Counted from the stretch's first letter, positions 19,906 through 28,999 are shown. The stretch: DNA of 35,230 nt from Patulibacter sp. (GCF_030655195.1 NZ_JAURWA010000017.1:1-35230), one strand, 5' to 3'. The notes: generated from the sequence alone by a model not told the origin. A program made the numbers and translations.

Positions 19906-20823
19906 ATGTCATCCCAGCCGCACCCCACCCCCGTCGTCTCCGTCGCCCCGATCGTCCTGCCCGCACCCGACCGCGGCGAGGACCTGCCCGTCCGCGTGTC
20001 CGCCCCCGTCACCGGCCGGGACCTCCCCGTCGTCCTCCTCGCCCACGGCCACGGCTGGTCGCTCGACGGGTACGCCCCGCTCGTCCAGGCCTGGTCCGCG
20101 GCCGGCTTCGTCGTCCTGCAGACGACCCACCTGGACTCCCGCCGCCTGGGCCTCACCGACGAGGACCCGCGGCACGCCGAGATCTGGCGGATCCGCATCG
20201 CGGACCTGCGGCGGATGCTCGACGAGCTCGACGTCCTCGAGGCCGCCGTCCCCGGGCTGGCCGGACGCGTCGACCGGTCGCGCGTCGCCGTCGCGGGCCA
20301 CTCCTTCGGCGGGCAGACCGCCGGTGCGCTGCTCGGCGTCCGCGTGCAGGACGCGGACGGCCGGCCCGGGGAGGACCTCTCCGACCCGCGGATCTCGGCC
20401 GGGGTGCTGCTGGCCTCGGGCGGGGCGGGCGGGGACGACCTGTCCCCGTTCGCGAAGGAGCACTTCCCCTTCATGCACCCGTCCTTCACCGGCCTGACGC
20501 GCCCGGCGCTCGTGGTCGCGGGGGACCACGACGACTCGTTCCTGACGACCCGCGGGCCGGACTGGTTCGAGGACCCCTACCGCCTCAGCCCCGGACCGAA
20601 GAGCCTGCTGACGCTCGTCGGGGCGGAGCACACCCTCGGCGGCGTCGCCGGGTTCGAGGTCGCGGAGACGACCGACGAGCACCCCGGTCGCGTCGCGCTG
20701 CTGGCGCGCGTCACGGCCGCCTACCTGCAGGACGCCCTGGGCGTCGACGGCGCGCCGTGGTCGGCGGTGCGGGCCGAGCTGGAGGGCGGCGCCGACCCGC
20801 TCGCCCGGCTCGAGTCGAAGTAG
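19906..20823 (+). CDS. Alpha/beta hydrolase (dienelactone-hydrolase/PET-hydrolase-like)
   Basis: A 305-residue serine hydrolase: oxyanion strand VVLLAHGHGWSLDGY (42-56), nucleophile elbow GHSFGG with Ser133, a likely acid in VVAGDHDDSF, and the catalytic His in VGAEHTLGG. No signal peptide, so cytosolic. The substrate is not deducible; the family includes lipases, dienelactone hydrolases and chlorophyllase-like esterases. The ATG at 19906 has GAAAG 5 nt upstream. Divergent from a TetR gene, which may regulate it. Confidence 0.88.
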   Translation: MSSQPHPTPVVSVAPIVLPAPDRGEDLPVRVSAPVTGRDLPVVLLAHGHGWSLDGYAPLVQAWSAAGFVVLQTTHLDSRRLGLTDEDPRHAEIWRIRIADLRRMLDELDVLEAAVPGLAGRVDRSRVAVAGHSFGGQTAGALLGVRVQDADGRPGEDLSDPRISAGVLLASGGAGGDDLSPFAKEHFPFMHPSFTGLTRPALVVAGDHDDSFLTTRGPDWFEDPYRLSPGPKSLLTLVGAEHTLGGVAGFEVAETTDEHPGRVALLARVTAAYLQDALGVDGAPWSAVRAELEGGADPLARLESK

Positions 20824-20946
20824 TCCTCGGCGCGCGTCGGTCGGCCGGGACGTCCGGCGTCCGGCGCGCCGCCCCGAGGACGACCGTCGGGCGGCGGCCC
20901 CCGTCGACGCACCCCGGCCGACGCACCCGCCGCCCCGCGGGTGTGG

Positions 20947-20964
20947 ACCCCGGCGTACCGGGGT
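20947..20964. promoter_or_regulatory. Perfect inverted repeat upstream of catalase
   Basis: ACCCCGG / CCGGGGT, 7-bp arms with a 4-nt spacer, 117 nt before the catalase start in a 257-bp gap. Could be an operator for a peroxide- or metal-responsive regulator or a hairpin; the sequence does not match a regulator site that I recognise. The rest of the gap holds the AGGAG at 21071-21075 and an imperfect GC stem after the hydrolase stop (about 20823-20881). Confidence 0.4.
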
Positions 20965-21080
20965 AGGCGTGGCCGACCGCGTCGCACGTCCTCCCGGACG
21001 GCCGGCGCACCCCAGGACCCGGTCCCCGTCCGGCCGACGGCGACCGGCAGCACCCGGTCCCTCACGCCACAGGAGCACCC

Positions 21081-22763
21081 ATGTCCGACGCACCGAACCA
21101 CCCGCCCGCCTCCGGCGACGACCGCGAGACCCTGACCACCCGCCAGGGCCAGCCGGTCTTCGACAACCAGAACACCCGCACGGTCGGCGACCGCGGTCCC
21201 GCGACGCTCGAGAACTACCAGCTGCTCGAGAAGATCGCCCACTTCGACCGCGAGCGGATCCCCGAGCGCGTCGTGCACGCACGCGGCGCCACGGCGTTCG
21301 GGCGCTTCGAGTCCTACGGCACGGTCGGCGACCGGCCGACCTCCGAGCTCACCCGGGCGAAGGTCCTGCAGGAGGGCGGCTCGTGCGAGGTCGCCGTCCG
21401 CTTCTCGACCGTGGCCGGCGGCCGCGACTCCTCCGAGGCCGTCCGCGACCCCCGCGGGTTCGCGGTGAAGTTCTACACCGAGGACGGCAACTGGGACCTC
21501 GTCGGCAACAACCTCGGCGTCTTCTTCATCCGCGACGCGATCAAGTTCCCGGACTTCATCCACTCGCAGAAGCCCGACCCGGTCACGTTCGAGCGCCAGG
21601 TGGCCAACCGCGTGTTCGACTTCGCGTCGCAGACGCCGGAGTCGCTGCACATGTTCACGCTGGTCTTCAGCCCGCGCGGGATCCCGACGAGCTACCGCCA
21701 CCAGCAGGGCTTCGGCGTCAACACCTACAAGTGGGTCAACGCCGCCGGCGAGACGAAGCTCGTCAAGTACCACTGGATCCCGGAGCAGACCGTCGAGAGC
21801 TGGACCGAGGACGACGCCGCCGTCGCGCAGGGCGAGGAGCTCGGCGTCCACACCAAGGACCTCTACGCCGCGATCGACGAGGGCGACTTCCCCGCGTGGG
21901 AACTGCGCGTCCAACTGATGGACGACCACGACCACCCCGAGCTGGACTTCGACCCGCTCGACGACACGAAGACGTGGCCGGAGAACGACTTCCCCGTGCT
22001 GCCGGTCGGCCGGATGGTCCTGGACCGCCGGCCCGACAACTTCTTCGCCGAGAGCGAGCAGATCTCGTTCGGCACCGGCGTCCTCGTCGACGGCCTGGAC
22101 TTCTCCGCCGACAAGATGCTGGTCGGCCGCACGTTCTCCTACTCCGACACGCAGCGCCACCGCGTGGGCCCGAACTACCTGCAGCTCCCGGTCAACCAGC
22201 CCAAGGGCGTCGCCGGCGGCGTGCGGACGAACCAGCGCGACGGGGCGATGACCTACGACCAGGGCCAGGGCGGCGACAACCCGACGGTGAACTACGAGCC
22301 GTCGATCATCGGCGGCGTGCGCGAGGCGGAGGCCGCGGGCCCCGACGGCGCCGGCGAGGTCCACGAGGGCCACGTCGTCCGCCGCCAGATCCCGCGCACC
22401 GACGACTACACGCAGCCGGGCCAGCGCTACCAGCTGTCGGAGCAGTGGGAGAAGGACGACCTCGTCGCCAACCTCACCTCGCAGCTGTCGGAGTGCGACC
22501 GCCCGATCCAGGAGCGGATGGTCTGGCACCTGCTGCTCGCCGACGACGAGCTGGGCTCCCGGGTGGGCGACGGCATCGGCATCGGCGCGGACGACGTCCG
22601 CCACCTGAAGCCGCTGGCCTCGCAGGGCTGGGGCGAGCGGGAGCAGCAGCGCCTGGAGCACCTCGGCGACAACGGCCCGCGCGACGTGACCGGCCTGACG
22701 ATGACCCACTGCGTGCCGAACACGCGGAAGAACCTCGTCGACTCGAACGTCGCCGCCGACTGA
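21081..22763 (+). CDS. Monofunctional heme catalase
   Basis: Converts hydrogen peroxide to water and oxygen in the cytosol. The 560-residue product has the distal H66 in [15 protein letters not shown]143 in [14 protein letters not shown], and the proximal R350/Y354 in [14 protein letters not shown]. The conserved VRFSTVAG and [18 protein letters not shown] blocks are intact. It is somewhat longer than small-subunit catalases (about 480-500) because of the C-terminus, but lacks the flavodoxin-like domain of the large HPII type. AGGAG lies 5 nt before ATG 21081. Its stop is 14 nt from that of the convergent pafBC, with a GCGCCGGCGC palindrome (22769-22778) between. Confidence 0.97.
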   Translation: MSDAPNHPPASGDDRETLTTRQGQPVFDNQNTRTVGDRGPATLENYQLLEKIAHFDRERIPERVVHARGATAFGRFESYGTVGDRPTSELTRAKVLQEGGSCEVAVRFSTVAGGRDSSEAVRDPRGFAVKFYTEDGNWDLVGNNLGVFFIRDAIKFPDFIHSQKPDPVTFERQVANRVFDFASQTPESLHMFTLVFSPRGIPTSYRHQQGFGVNTYKWVNAAGETKLVKYHWIPEQTVESWTEDDAAVAQGEELGVHTKDLYAAIDEGDFPAWELRVQLMDDHDHPELDFDPLDDTKTWPENDFPVLPVGRMVLDRRPDNFFAESEQISFGTGVLVDGLDFSADKMLVGRTFSYSDTQRHRVGPNYLQLPVNQPKGVAGGVRTNQRDGAMTYDQGQGGDNPTVNYEPSIIGGVREAEAAGPDGAGEVHEGHVVRRQIPRTDDYTQPGQRYQLSEQWEKDDLVANLTSQLSECDRPIQERMVWHLLLADDELGSRVGDGIGIGADDVRHLKPLASQGWGEREQQRLEHLGDNGPRDVTGLTMTHCVPNTRKNLVDSNVAAD

Positions 22764-22777
22764 GCGGGGCGCCGGCG

Positions 22778-24943
22778 CTACCGCGCGAGCAGGCCCTCGG
22801 CCACGCGGCGCACCGCGTCGCGGGCGTCGCCGGGCTCGAGGACCACGAGGTCGCCGATCTCGGTCAGCACCTCGCGGACGAGCCAGTCCGCGCCGGCGAA
22901 CGCGACCTCGGTGACGAGCGCGCCGTCCTTCAGCTCCTCGGCGATGGTGCGGCGCTCGCGCTCCCAGCGGGCGCGGTCCGGGCTGACCCAGACGCGGGCG
23001 GAGCGGGACGCGGGCAGCTCGCCCGTGCGGGGCCACCCGGCGACCTCGGCGGCCGGGTCGACCTCGGGCCGGCGCTCGAACGTCTGCTCGAGCACGTGCG
23101 CGTGGCGGATGCGGTCCAGGCGGAAGTGCCGGACGTCGTCCCGCGCGGGGTCGAACGCCGCGACGTACCAGCCCTCGCGACCGTTGATCAGCGCGTACGG
23201 CTCGACGGTCCGGTGCGAGAACTCGTCCTCGTTGGGCTTGTAGTAGTCCAGCTCGACCAGGTGGCGGTCGTGCGCGGCGCGGGAGATCAGCCGCGAGAGG
23301 TCGCGGTCGTCGCCACCGCCGTGGGCGACCTGCAGACCGTGCTCGAGCGGGTCCTCGCCCAAGGCGTCGACGACCTTGCGGCGGACGTCGCCGAGGGTGC
23401 CGTCGGGGAAGTGGTCGCCGATCAGGTCGATCGCCGCGACGAGCGCCTTGGCCTCGACGGGCAGCAGGCGGGCGGGGCGGGCGAAGTGGTCCGAGTACGG
23501 CTCCGGGTCGACGTCGAGGTAGCCGTCCGCGGCGATCTCGGCGTAGAGCACGTACGAGCCGCCGCCGAAGTTGACGACGTTCAGGACGTTGATGTCGTCG
23601 CGCAGCTCGGCGTCGGAGACGTTCAGGCGCGAGAGCACCTCCTTGACCTCGAGCCGCTCCTTCAGCCGGCCCGCGTGGATCAGGATCGACGCGAGGGTCA
23701 CCAGCCGGGCGAAGCGCTCGGGCCGGATGACGCCGTCGCGGGTCGGCGGACCGTCGGCCCCGGTGTCCTCGACGGGCTCGACGCGGCGGCCGGGCGCGGG
23801 CGTGAACGGGCCGGTGTGACGGTCGCGCACGAGCTCCACCCGCGTGCGGTACTCGTCGCGCAGCGCCGCCGGCTCGAGGATCTCGGCGTGCTCGCCGATC
23901 CGCATGACCCAGCCGAGCAGCGCGCGCTCGACGCCGTAGTCCGTGACGAAGACGACGTCCTCCGGCGGACCGGACTCGGCGGTGGATCCCGGCACACCGT
24001 CGCCCGAGGTCCCGCCGGGTGCCGCGGCCGCGGCCGCCACGCGGGCGTGCTCGCTCGACGTCGCGGCGTCGCCGGTCAGCGGCGTGCCGTCGAGCGCCTC
24101 GAAGGTGCCCTGGCGGCCGTGCGCGCGCTGGACCTGCCAGGCGATGCGCCCCGCGACCCGGATCCGCGCGGTACCCACCGTCTCGGACATCTGCCAGTCG
24201 GCGCGGTCGCCGTAGGGCCGCGGGTCGAAGTCGTCCGGGCGCCGGAAGTCGTGCTCGGCCTTCGTGGCGTAGGCGACCTTGTCGCGGATCCGCGACAGGC
24301 GGAAGACCCGCAGGCCGCCGCGCTCGTGGTCCTTGCCCAGCAGGTAGAACTGGCCGCCGCGGAAGAGCAGGTGGTACGGGTCGACCTTGCGCGACTCGAC
24401 GACGTCGCGGTGCAGCGAGTGGTACTCGAAGACGATCGTCTTGTTGCGGAAGATCGCCGACTCGACCTTCGCCAGGCGCTGCGACGGGTCGCGGCCCGCG
24501 ACGCCGGCGGTGACGCCCAGGCCGACCAGGCGCGCCGCGGGCTCGGTCAGGGGCGACGGGCGTCCCCAGGAGAGCTGCTGCAGCGCCAGGCGCAGCGGCT
24601 CGGCGTAGGCGAACTCGCCGTCGAGCAGGCTGAGGGCCAGCTGGAGCGACGCGAGCTCCTCGTCCGAGAACGCGATCGGCGGCAGGTGGAAGTTCTCGCT
24701 GCGCAGCGAGTAGTGCTCCTGCTCCGCGGTGCCGTCACCCGGCCGCTCGATCGTCAGCTGGATCCCGAGGGACTCGAGCTCGGCGCGGTCCGCGTAGAAG
24801 CGGCGCGCGAACGCGTCCTCGTTCATCCCGCTGTAGCCCTCGACGTCCCGGCGGATCTCCGGTGCGGTCACCGGCCGGCGCTCGGCCATGAGGTACGAGA
24901 TCAGTGAGAGCTGCCTGATCAGCTTCTCGGTGTCCTTCGCCAT
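22778..24943 (-). CDS. pafBC: Fused PafB-PafC-like WYL-domain transcriptional regulator
   Basis: A 721-residue single-chain protein with two copies of the HTH-WYL architecture: HTH about 5-60 with WYL 165-222 (FEYHSLHRDV, QFYLLGKDHERGGLRVFRLSRIRD), a low-complexity linker about 298-328, then HTH about 407-470 with WYL 550-615 (GWYVAAFDPARDDVRHFRLDRIR). In mycobacteria, PafB and PafC form a heterodimer activating a RecA/LexA-independent DNA-damage response; natural fusions exist in some actinobacteria. No proteasome, Pup-ligase or Dop gene lies nearby, unlike in Mycobacterium. The ATG at 24943 is 9 nt from TATGGT. The N-terminus fits the fused family. Confidence 0.9.
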   Translation of the reverse strand: MAKDTEKLIRQLSLISYLMAERRPVTAPEIRRDVEGYSGMNEDAFARRFYADRAELESLGIQLTIERPGDGTAEQEHYSLRSENFHLPPIAFSDEELASLQLALSLLDGEFAYAEPLRLALQQLSWGRPSPLTEPAARLVGLGVTAGVAGRDPSQRLAKVESAIFRNKTIVFEYHSLHRDVVESRKVDPYHLLFRGGQFYLLGKDHERGGLRVFRLSRIRDKVAYATKAEHDFRRPDDFDPRPYGDRADWQMSETVGTARIRVAGRIAWQVQRAHGRQGTFEALDGTPLTGDAATSSEHARVAAAAAAPGGTSGDGVPGSTAESGPPEDVVFVTDYGVERALLGWVMRIGEHAEILEPAALRDEYRTRVELVRDRHTGPFTPAPGRRVEPVEDTGADGPPTRDGVIRPERFARLVTLASILIHAGRLKERLEVKEVLSRLNVSDAELRDDINVLNVVNFGGGSYVLYAEIAADGYLDVDPEPYSDHFARPARLLPVEAKALVAAIDLIGDHFPDGTLGDVRRKVVDALGEDPLEHGLQVAHGGGDDRDLSRLISRAAHDRHLVELDYYKPNEDEFSHRTVEPYALINGREGWYVAAFDPARDDVRHFRLDRIRHAHVLEQTFERRPEVDPAAEVAGWPRTGELPASRSARVWVSPDRARWERERRTIAEELKDGALVTEVAFAGADWLVREVLTEIGDLVVLEPGDARDAVRRVAEGLLAR

Positions 24944-24952
24944 CGTCCGGGG

Positions 24953-24958
24953 ACCATA
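24953..24958 (-). promoter_or_regulatory. Putative -10 for pafBC
   Basis: TATGGT on the minus strand, 9 nt before ATG 24943; no Shine-Dalgarno. The gap to the upstream nuclease stop is 99 nt. Confidence 0.45.
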
Positions 24959-25042
24959 CGGCCCGGCGGACCGGCGCGCGGGGCCGACGGTGCGTCGTCC
25001 CCGCTGTGCAGCGGCTTCCGCGCCGGGGGCCGGAGCCGGGGG

Positions 25043-26242
25043 TCAGGCGGCGTGCAGACCCAGGCCCGTCGGCGCGGCCGACCCGAGTCCGGCGAGCGAC
25101 GTCTGGCCGGCTCCGGGGACGCCGTCGACGACCTCCGCGGCCGGGGGCGGCGGACCGGCGCCGGGCTCCTCACGGACGTCGGGCGGCGGCGCGTCGGCCG
25201 AGGACGGAGCGCCGCCGGCGTCAGGGGCCGGAGCCTCACCGGGGTCCGAGGCCGGAGCCGCGTGCTCGTCGGCCGGCGGCGCGGCGCCCCCGCGGGCCGG
25301 GCCGAAGAACGCCGCCCCCTCGAGCGCGCGGTCGTAGCCCGACCACTCGTCGCCGGGCTTCAGGCCGCGCTCGAGGCGGTCCAGGCTGCCCATCCGCGCC
25401 GCGAGGTCGTCGGCCTGGTGCACGAGGACCGCCTCGCGCGTGGCGGGCACGACCGGGCTGCCGTACTCGACCTTGCCGTGGTGGCTGAGGACGATGTGGC
25501 GGATCGAGCGCGCCGTCTCGGGCGGGAACCCCTCGATCGCCCCGACGACGCGGCGGACGATCTCGTAGCCGATGACGATGTGGCCCTCGAGCCGCCCGAC
25601 GTCGGTCAGGTCGGGCGCGACGGGATCGGGCGTGTAGGTCTGGGCCTTGCCGATGTCGTGGAGGATCGCGCCGGCGACCGCGACGTCCCGGTCCACCGGG
25701 GGGAACAGTGGCGCGAGGCCCTCGACCGCCTCGGCGACGCGCAGGGTGTGGTCCAGCAGGCCGTGCGGGTACGCCTCGTGGAAGTGCTTCGCCGCCGGGG
25801 CGATCCGGAACCGCGGCCAGAACGCGCCCGCCGGGTCGAACACCCGCTCGAGCAGCGCCCGCAGCCACGGGTCCTCCGTGCGCGTGATCAGGGCGCGGAA
25901 CCGGCGCTCGAGCTCGGCCACCGGCTGCGAGGGCCCCTCGATCAGCAGCGACAGGTCGACCGCGTCCTGATCCACCGCCTCGACCCGGTCGAGCTGGATC
26001 TGCCGGCCGAAGCGCTCGTGGACCTCGAAGCGCCCGACGACCCGGACCGCGGAGCCGCGGACCGCGACGGCCGCGACCTCGGCGGCGTCCTCCCAGACCA
26101 TCGCGGTGACGGCTCCGGACCGGTCGGCGAGCTCGAGCCGGAGGAAGACGTCGTCGCCCCCGCGCTTCGTGCGCAGGTCGGCGCCGCGCACGAGGAGCAC
26201 CCGGTCCACGGACGAGCCGTGCTCGTGCTCGCGCAGTTCCAT
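25043..26242 (-). CDS. OB-fold/HD-domain phosphohydrolase, YhaM-like 3'-5' exoribonuclease
   Basis: A 399-residue protein: OB-fold nucleic-acid-binding domain about 12-85, then an HD domain with H165 in GLLDHTLRVAEA, H195-D196 in AILHDIGK, H254-H255 in LSHHGKVEYGSP and D278-D279 in HQADDLAARMG. This domain order is that of Bacillus YhaM, a 3'-5' exonuclease acting on RNA and DNA. Residues from about 315 form a Pro/Ala/Gly/Asp-rich tail absent from YhaM. The ATG at 26242 begins shortly before the OB-fold and lies 7 nt after TACGGT. It precedes pafBC on the same strand; whether they share a transcript is unclear. Nuclease polarity is known of the family, not shown here. Confidence 0.87.
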   Translation of the reverse strand: MELREHEHGSSVDRVLLVRGADLRTKRGGDDVFLRLELADRSGAVTAMVWEDAAEVAAVAVRGSAVRVVGRFEVHERFGRQIQLDRVEAVDQDAVDLSLLIEGPSQPVAELERRFRALITRTEDPWLRALLERVFDPAGAFWPRFRIAPAAKHFHEAYPHGLLDHTLRVAEAVEGLAPLFPPVDRDVAVAGAILHDIGKAQTYTPDPVAPDLTDVGRLEGHIVIGYEIVRRVVGAIEGFPPETARSIRHIVLSHHGKVEYGSPVVPATREAVLVHQADDLAARMGSLDRLERGLKPGDEWSGYDRALEGAAFFGPARGGAAPPADEHAAPASDPGEAPAPDAGGAPSSADAPPPDVREEPGAGPPPPAAEVVDGVPGAGQTSLAGLGSAAPTGLGLHAA

Positions 26243-26249
26243 GGCGGAG

Positions 26250-26255
26250 ACCGTA
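26250..26255 (-). promoter_or_regulatory. Putative -10 for the YhaM-like gene
   Basis: TACGGT on the minus strand, 7 nt before ATG 26242, no Shine-Dalgarno; leaderless spacing. Confidence 0.5.
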
Positions 26256-26550
26256 GAACCGGGGCCGGACGGAGTCGCACGAGGGACCCCGGCTCGCAGG
26301 ATCCGGCCGTGAGCAGGGACTTCCGGTGCTCGACGCCGGACGAGCGGGCGACCGGACGGGCCGCCCGACCGCGATCGCGCGACTGTTCGACACGCTCGCC
26401 GCCGCGCGCGGCGGGACGGAGACCCCCGCCGTCCCGCGCGGTGTCGGATCCCGCCATACGAACGTTGAGAAACCGGCGTACACCGACTGTCGTGCATGTC
26501 TCTCCGCCGATCGGGGGAGTGATGAGCGACATGCGTCACACTGGAACCGA

Positions 26551-26556
26551 TAGCGT
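26551..26556 (+). promoter_or_regulatory. Putative -10 for the hydrolase at 26563
   Basis: TAGCGT, 6 nt before ATG 26563, no Shine-Dalgarno. CGACAT at 26527-26532, 18 nt upstream, is a weak -35 candidate and lies inside the second inverted repeat. Confidence 0.5.
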
Positions 26557-26562
26557 CGCCCG

Positions 26563-27489
26563 ATGACGTCGCGGGGTGAGATCACGGAGCGGACGGTCCT
26601 GGTGGCCGGCTACCGCACCCGCCTGCTCGAGGTCGGGGGCCGTTCGGGCCCGGGCACCGGCGGCGCGCCGATCCTCCTCCTCCACGGCTACTCCGACTCC
26701 GCGGACACCTGGCGCCGCGTGCTCGAGCTGCTCGGCAGCCGCGGCCAGCGGGCCGTCGCGGTCGACCTGCCCGGCTTCGGCAAGGCCGACCGGCTGCTGC
26801 CCGACGAGCCGATGCTCGACCAGTACGTCCGGCTCGTCACCGCGCTGCGCGAGCAGCTCTGGCAGGACGAGGCCCCGATCCTCGTCGGCAACTCCATGGG
26901 CGGCGCGACCGCCCTGCGCTGCGCCGAGGTGCGCCCGTCGCCCGCCGGCGTCGTCCCCATCGGCCCCGCCGGCTTCGAGCACCCCGGGTGGTTCGGCGCG
27001 ATCGAGCAGCAGCCGCTCATGCGCTGGGCGCTGAACGACGCGATGCCCATCCCCGCCGCGGTCCTGCGCGGGATCATCGCCCGGGTCTTCCGGCAGCTCG
27101 CCTACGGCGACCCGTCGCGCGCCCGCCGACAGGACCTCGACCTCTTCGCCTCCCACTTCACGTGCTCGCGCGACATGCGCCGGCTGCTGGCCACGGGCCG
27201 CCGGCTGAAGGGCGAGCTGATCGACCCGTTCCGGCTGGACCTGATCGAGGCGCCCGTGCTCCTCGTCTGGGGCGAGCGCGACCGCATGGTCAGCTGCCGC
27301 GGCTCCCGGCACCTGCTCGAGGCGCTGCCGGACGCCCGGTACGAGCGGCTCGTCGGCGTCGGGCACTGCCCGCAGCTCGAGGTTCCCGAGCTCGTCTGCG
27401 ACCTGCTCTCCGGGTTCCGCTCCGCGCTCCGGGCCGGGGACTGGGACGCGACTCCCGTCGGCGACCCGGTCGAGGCGCTCGCCGCCTAG
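26563..27489 (+). CDS. Alpha/beta hydrolase fold protein
   Basis: A 308-residue hydrolase: HGYSDSADTW (41-50) for the oxyanion hole, DLPGFGKADR, nucleophile elbow GNSMGG with Ser111, acid in VWGERDRMV and the catalytic His in GVGHCPQLE. A helical cap lies between about 150 and 230 and includes FASHFTCSRDMRRLLATGRRL. No signal peptide. Resembles the epoxide hydrolase/esterase/haloperoxidase branch; the substrate is unknown. The ATG at 26563 follows TAGCGT by 6 nt. Confidence 0.9.
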   Translation: MTSRGEITERTVLVAGYRTRLLEVGGRSGPGTGGAPILLLHGYSDSADTWRRVLELLGSRGQRAVAVDLPGFGKADRLLPDEPMLDQYVRLVTALREQLWQDEAPILVGNSMGGATALRCAEVRPSPAGVVPIGPAGFEHPGWFGAIEQQPLMRWALNDAMPIPAAVLRGIIARVFRQLAYGDPSRARRQDLDLFASHFTCSRDMRRLLATGRRLKGELIDPFRLDLIEAPVLLVWGERDRMVSCRGSRHLLEALPDARYERLVGVGHCPQLEVPELVCDLLSGFRSALRAGDWDATPVGDPVEALAA

Positions 27490-27582
27490 GCGACACCGCA
27501 CGTCCGCGGCGGCGCACCGTCGCGCCCCGCTCGACGCCGCGCACCGTCGCTTGCAGCCGGCTCGGCGGCGCCGGCGCCGACC

Positions 27583-27588
27583 TACAGT
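27583..27588 (+). promoter_or_regulatory. Putative -10 for the L,D-transpeptidase
   Basis: TACAGT, 6 nt before ATG 27595, no Shine-Dalgarno; leaderless spacing. Confidence 0.5.
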
Positions 27589-27594
27589 GGACGG

Positions 27595-28653
27595 ATGCCG
27601 TCGTTCTCCCTCCGCGTGGCCCCCGCCACGCGCACCGTCCTGCTGGGCGCGGTCCTCGCGTCCGTCGCCGTCCCGGGCTCGGTCGTCGCCGCCTCCGCCG
27701 CCACCACCACGACCGCCCCGGCGGCCCCGGCCGTCCCCGCCAAGCCCGGCAAGGTCGTCGTGCCCGCCGGCGTCTCGTTCGGCGGCATCGACCTCTCCGG
27801 GCTGACGCAGACCAAGGCGAAGGCCAAGCTGCGCGGCACGCTCGAGGCGAAGGCCCCGTCGACCGTCCCCGTGGTCGTGACCATCGCGGGCCGGCCGCAC
27901 AAGCTGAAGATGTCGACGATCAAGTACCGCTTCGACCTCGAGGGCCTCTCGCAGGCCGCGGTCAAGGCGAAGCCGGGCACGACGCTGCCGGTGCTGACGA
28001 CCTGGTCGTCCGGGCAGACGGCCCGATGGTTCCGCTCCATGTCGTCCATGAGGAAGTCGACGCGCAACGCGACGATCACGGTCGGCATCACGAAGCAGCG
28101 CACGACGGGCTCCCGCAACGGCTGGCGCGTGGACCGCTCCAAGCTCGAGGCGCTCGTCACGCCCGTCCTGAAGGACCCGTCGAAGGCGCGGGCCCTGAAG
28201 CTCGCGGTCGTCCGCACGAAGCCGGCCGTCACCCTCGGCGGCCTGAAGCGCCAGTACGGCACGATCATCACGGTCGACCGCCCGACGTTCCGGCTGCGCG
28301 TCTTCAAGCGCCTGAAGCTGTCGAAGACCTACAAGATCGCCGTGGGCTCCGAGGGCCACACGACGCCGGCCGGGATGTACAACATCACCTCGAAGCAGGT
28401 CAACCCGGCCTGGCACGTGCCCAACTCGGCCTGGGCCGGCGACCTCGCCGGTCAGGTGATCCCGGGCGGCGCGCCGAACAACCCGCTGAAGGCCCGCTGG
28501 CTCGGGCTGCGCGACGGCATCGGCATCCACGGCACGTCCGAGGCCTGGTCGATCGGGACCCGGGCGTCGCACGGCTGCCTGCGCATGCACCCGTCCGACG
28601 TGATCGACCTCTACAAGCGGATCCCGATGGGCACGCCGGTCAAGATCCGCTAG
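27595..28653 (+). CDS. Secreted L,D-transpeptidase (YkuD domain) with peptidoglycan-binding region
   Basis: Cell-wall enzyme forming 3-3 cross-links in peptidoglycan or attaching proteins to it, acting outside the membrane. The 352-residue product has a signal peptide about 1-36 (VLLGAVLASVAVPGSVVAASA), a Thr/Ala/Pro linker, and a region GVSFGGIDLSGLTQTKAKAKL (59-79) typical of the PG_binding_4/VanW-associated domain. A YkuD domain covers about 222-352 with H312 and the catalytic S325-H326-G327-C328 motif. The mature protein is unusually Lys-rich. The ATG at 27595 fits the signal peptide and the -10 at 27583. The convergent neighbour is a small membrane protein. Confidence 0.94.
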   Translation: MPSFSLRVAPATRTVLLGAVLASVAVPGSVVAASAATTTTAPAAPAVPAKPGKVVVPAGVSFGGIDLSGLTQTKAKAKLRGTLEAKAPSTVPVVVTIAGRPHKLKMSTIKYRFDLEGLSQAAVKAKPGTTLPVLTTWSSGQTARWFRSMSSMRKSTRNATITVGITKQRTTGSRNGWRVDRSKLEALVTPVLKDPSKARALKLAVVRTKPAVTLGGLKRQYGTIITVDRPTFRLRVFKRLKLSKTYKIAVGSEGHTTPAGMYNITSKQVNPAWHVPNSAWAGDLAGQVIPGGAPNNPLKARWLGLRDGIGIHGTSEAWSIGTRASHGCLRMHPSDVIDLYKRIPMGTPVKIR

Positions 28654-28702
28654 GCGGGACGGGGGTCCGGCGGGTCGACTCCGCGGCATCGCCGCGGGGA
28701 CC

Positions 28703-28740
28703 CCGGCCGGTCCGCCGTGGACCGCGCGGACCGCGGCCGG
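28703..28740. terminator. Probable hairpin after the L,D-transpeptidase
   Basis: CCGGCCGGTCCGC (28703-28715) pairs with GCGGACCGCGGCCGG (28726-28740) with a 2-nt bulge and 10-nt loop, between convergent stops at 28653 and 28775. No T-tract. Confidence 0.5.
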
Positions 28741-28774
28741 CGGCCCCGACGCGCGGGACCCCGGCCCGGCGCCG

Positions 28775-28993
28775 CTACTTGCCGAGCGTGCTCTTGAGCA
28801 GGAAGCCCGAGACCGCCGCGAGGACGAGCAGCAGGACGCCGACGCCGGCGCTCCCGATGCCCACGACGCCGAGGACGAGCAGGACCGCGCCGACGACGCC
28901 GAGGCCGCCGGTCGCGAGGGTCAGGCGGTAGGCGCGGGTCTCGCGCTGCTTGCGCGTGAGGCGGGTGCCGGATCGGCGCTGGAGATCGCTCAT
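28775..28993 (-). CDS. Small two-TM membrane protein
   Basis: A 72-residue protein: basic N-terminus (LQRRSGTRLTRKQRETRAYR), then two hydrophobic segments, about 24-44 (LTLATGGLGVVGAVLLVLGVV) and 49-66 (AGVGVLLLVLAAVSGFLL), ending KSTLGK. Short membrane proteins of this kind are common in actinobacteria; no function is known from sequence. The ATG at 28993 is supported by TACGAT 6 nt upstream. Confidence 0.75.
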   Translation of the reverse strand: MSDLQRRSGTRLTRKQRETRAYRLTLATGGLGVVGAVLLVLGVVGIGSAGVGVLLLVLAAVSGFLLKSTLGK

Positions 28994-28999
28994 CCCCAC

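Larger units (their letters stand above)
26243..26562. other. 320-bp intergenic region with two inverted repeats, no gene recognised
   Basis: Between divergent YhaM-like and hydrolase genes. Two stems are visible: GGCCGGA (26263-26269) / TCCGGCC (26302-26308), and GCATGTC (26494-26500) / GACATGC (26528-26534) with an inner CTCC/GGAG. The segment 26440-26560 is less GC-rich than its surroundings and includes a TTGAGA (26465-26470). The short open frames here lack start signals. I looked for tRNA, SRP and riboswitch cores and did not find them. Confidence 0.5.

Noticed and set aside
19778-19966. N-terminal extension of the TetR gene to 19966
   Set aside because: It would overlap the hydrolase start and add 63 residues before a complete TetR N-terminus.
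20824-21080. Possible short gene between hydrolase and catalase
   Set aside because: Short frames here have no start signal or recognisable composition; only an inverted repeat and the catalase Shine-Dalgarno stand out.
26260-26345. tRNA-like peptide pattern on the minus strand (RSSGVEH and GSLVRLRP)
   Set aside because: Those residues often appear in spurious frames over tRNA genes, but no GTTCGA T-loop, paired acceptor stem or 7-nt anticodon loop with correct spacing is present.
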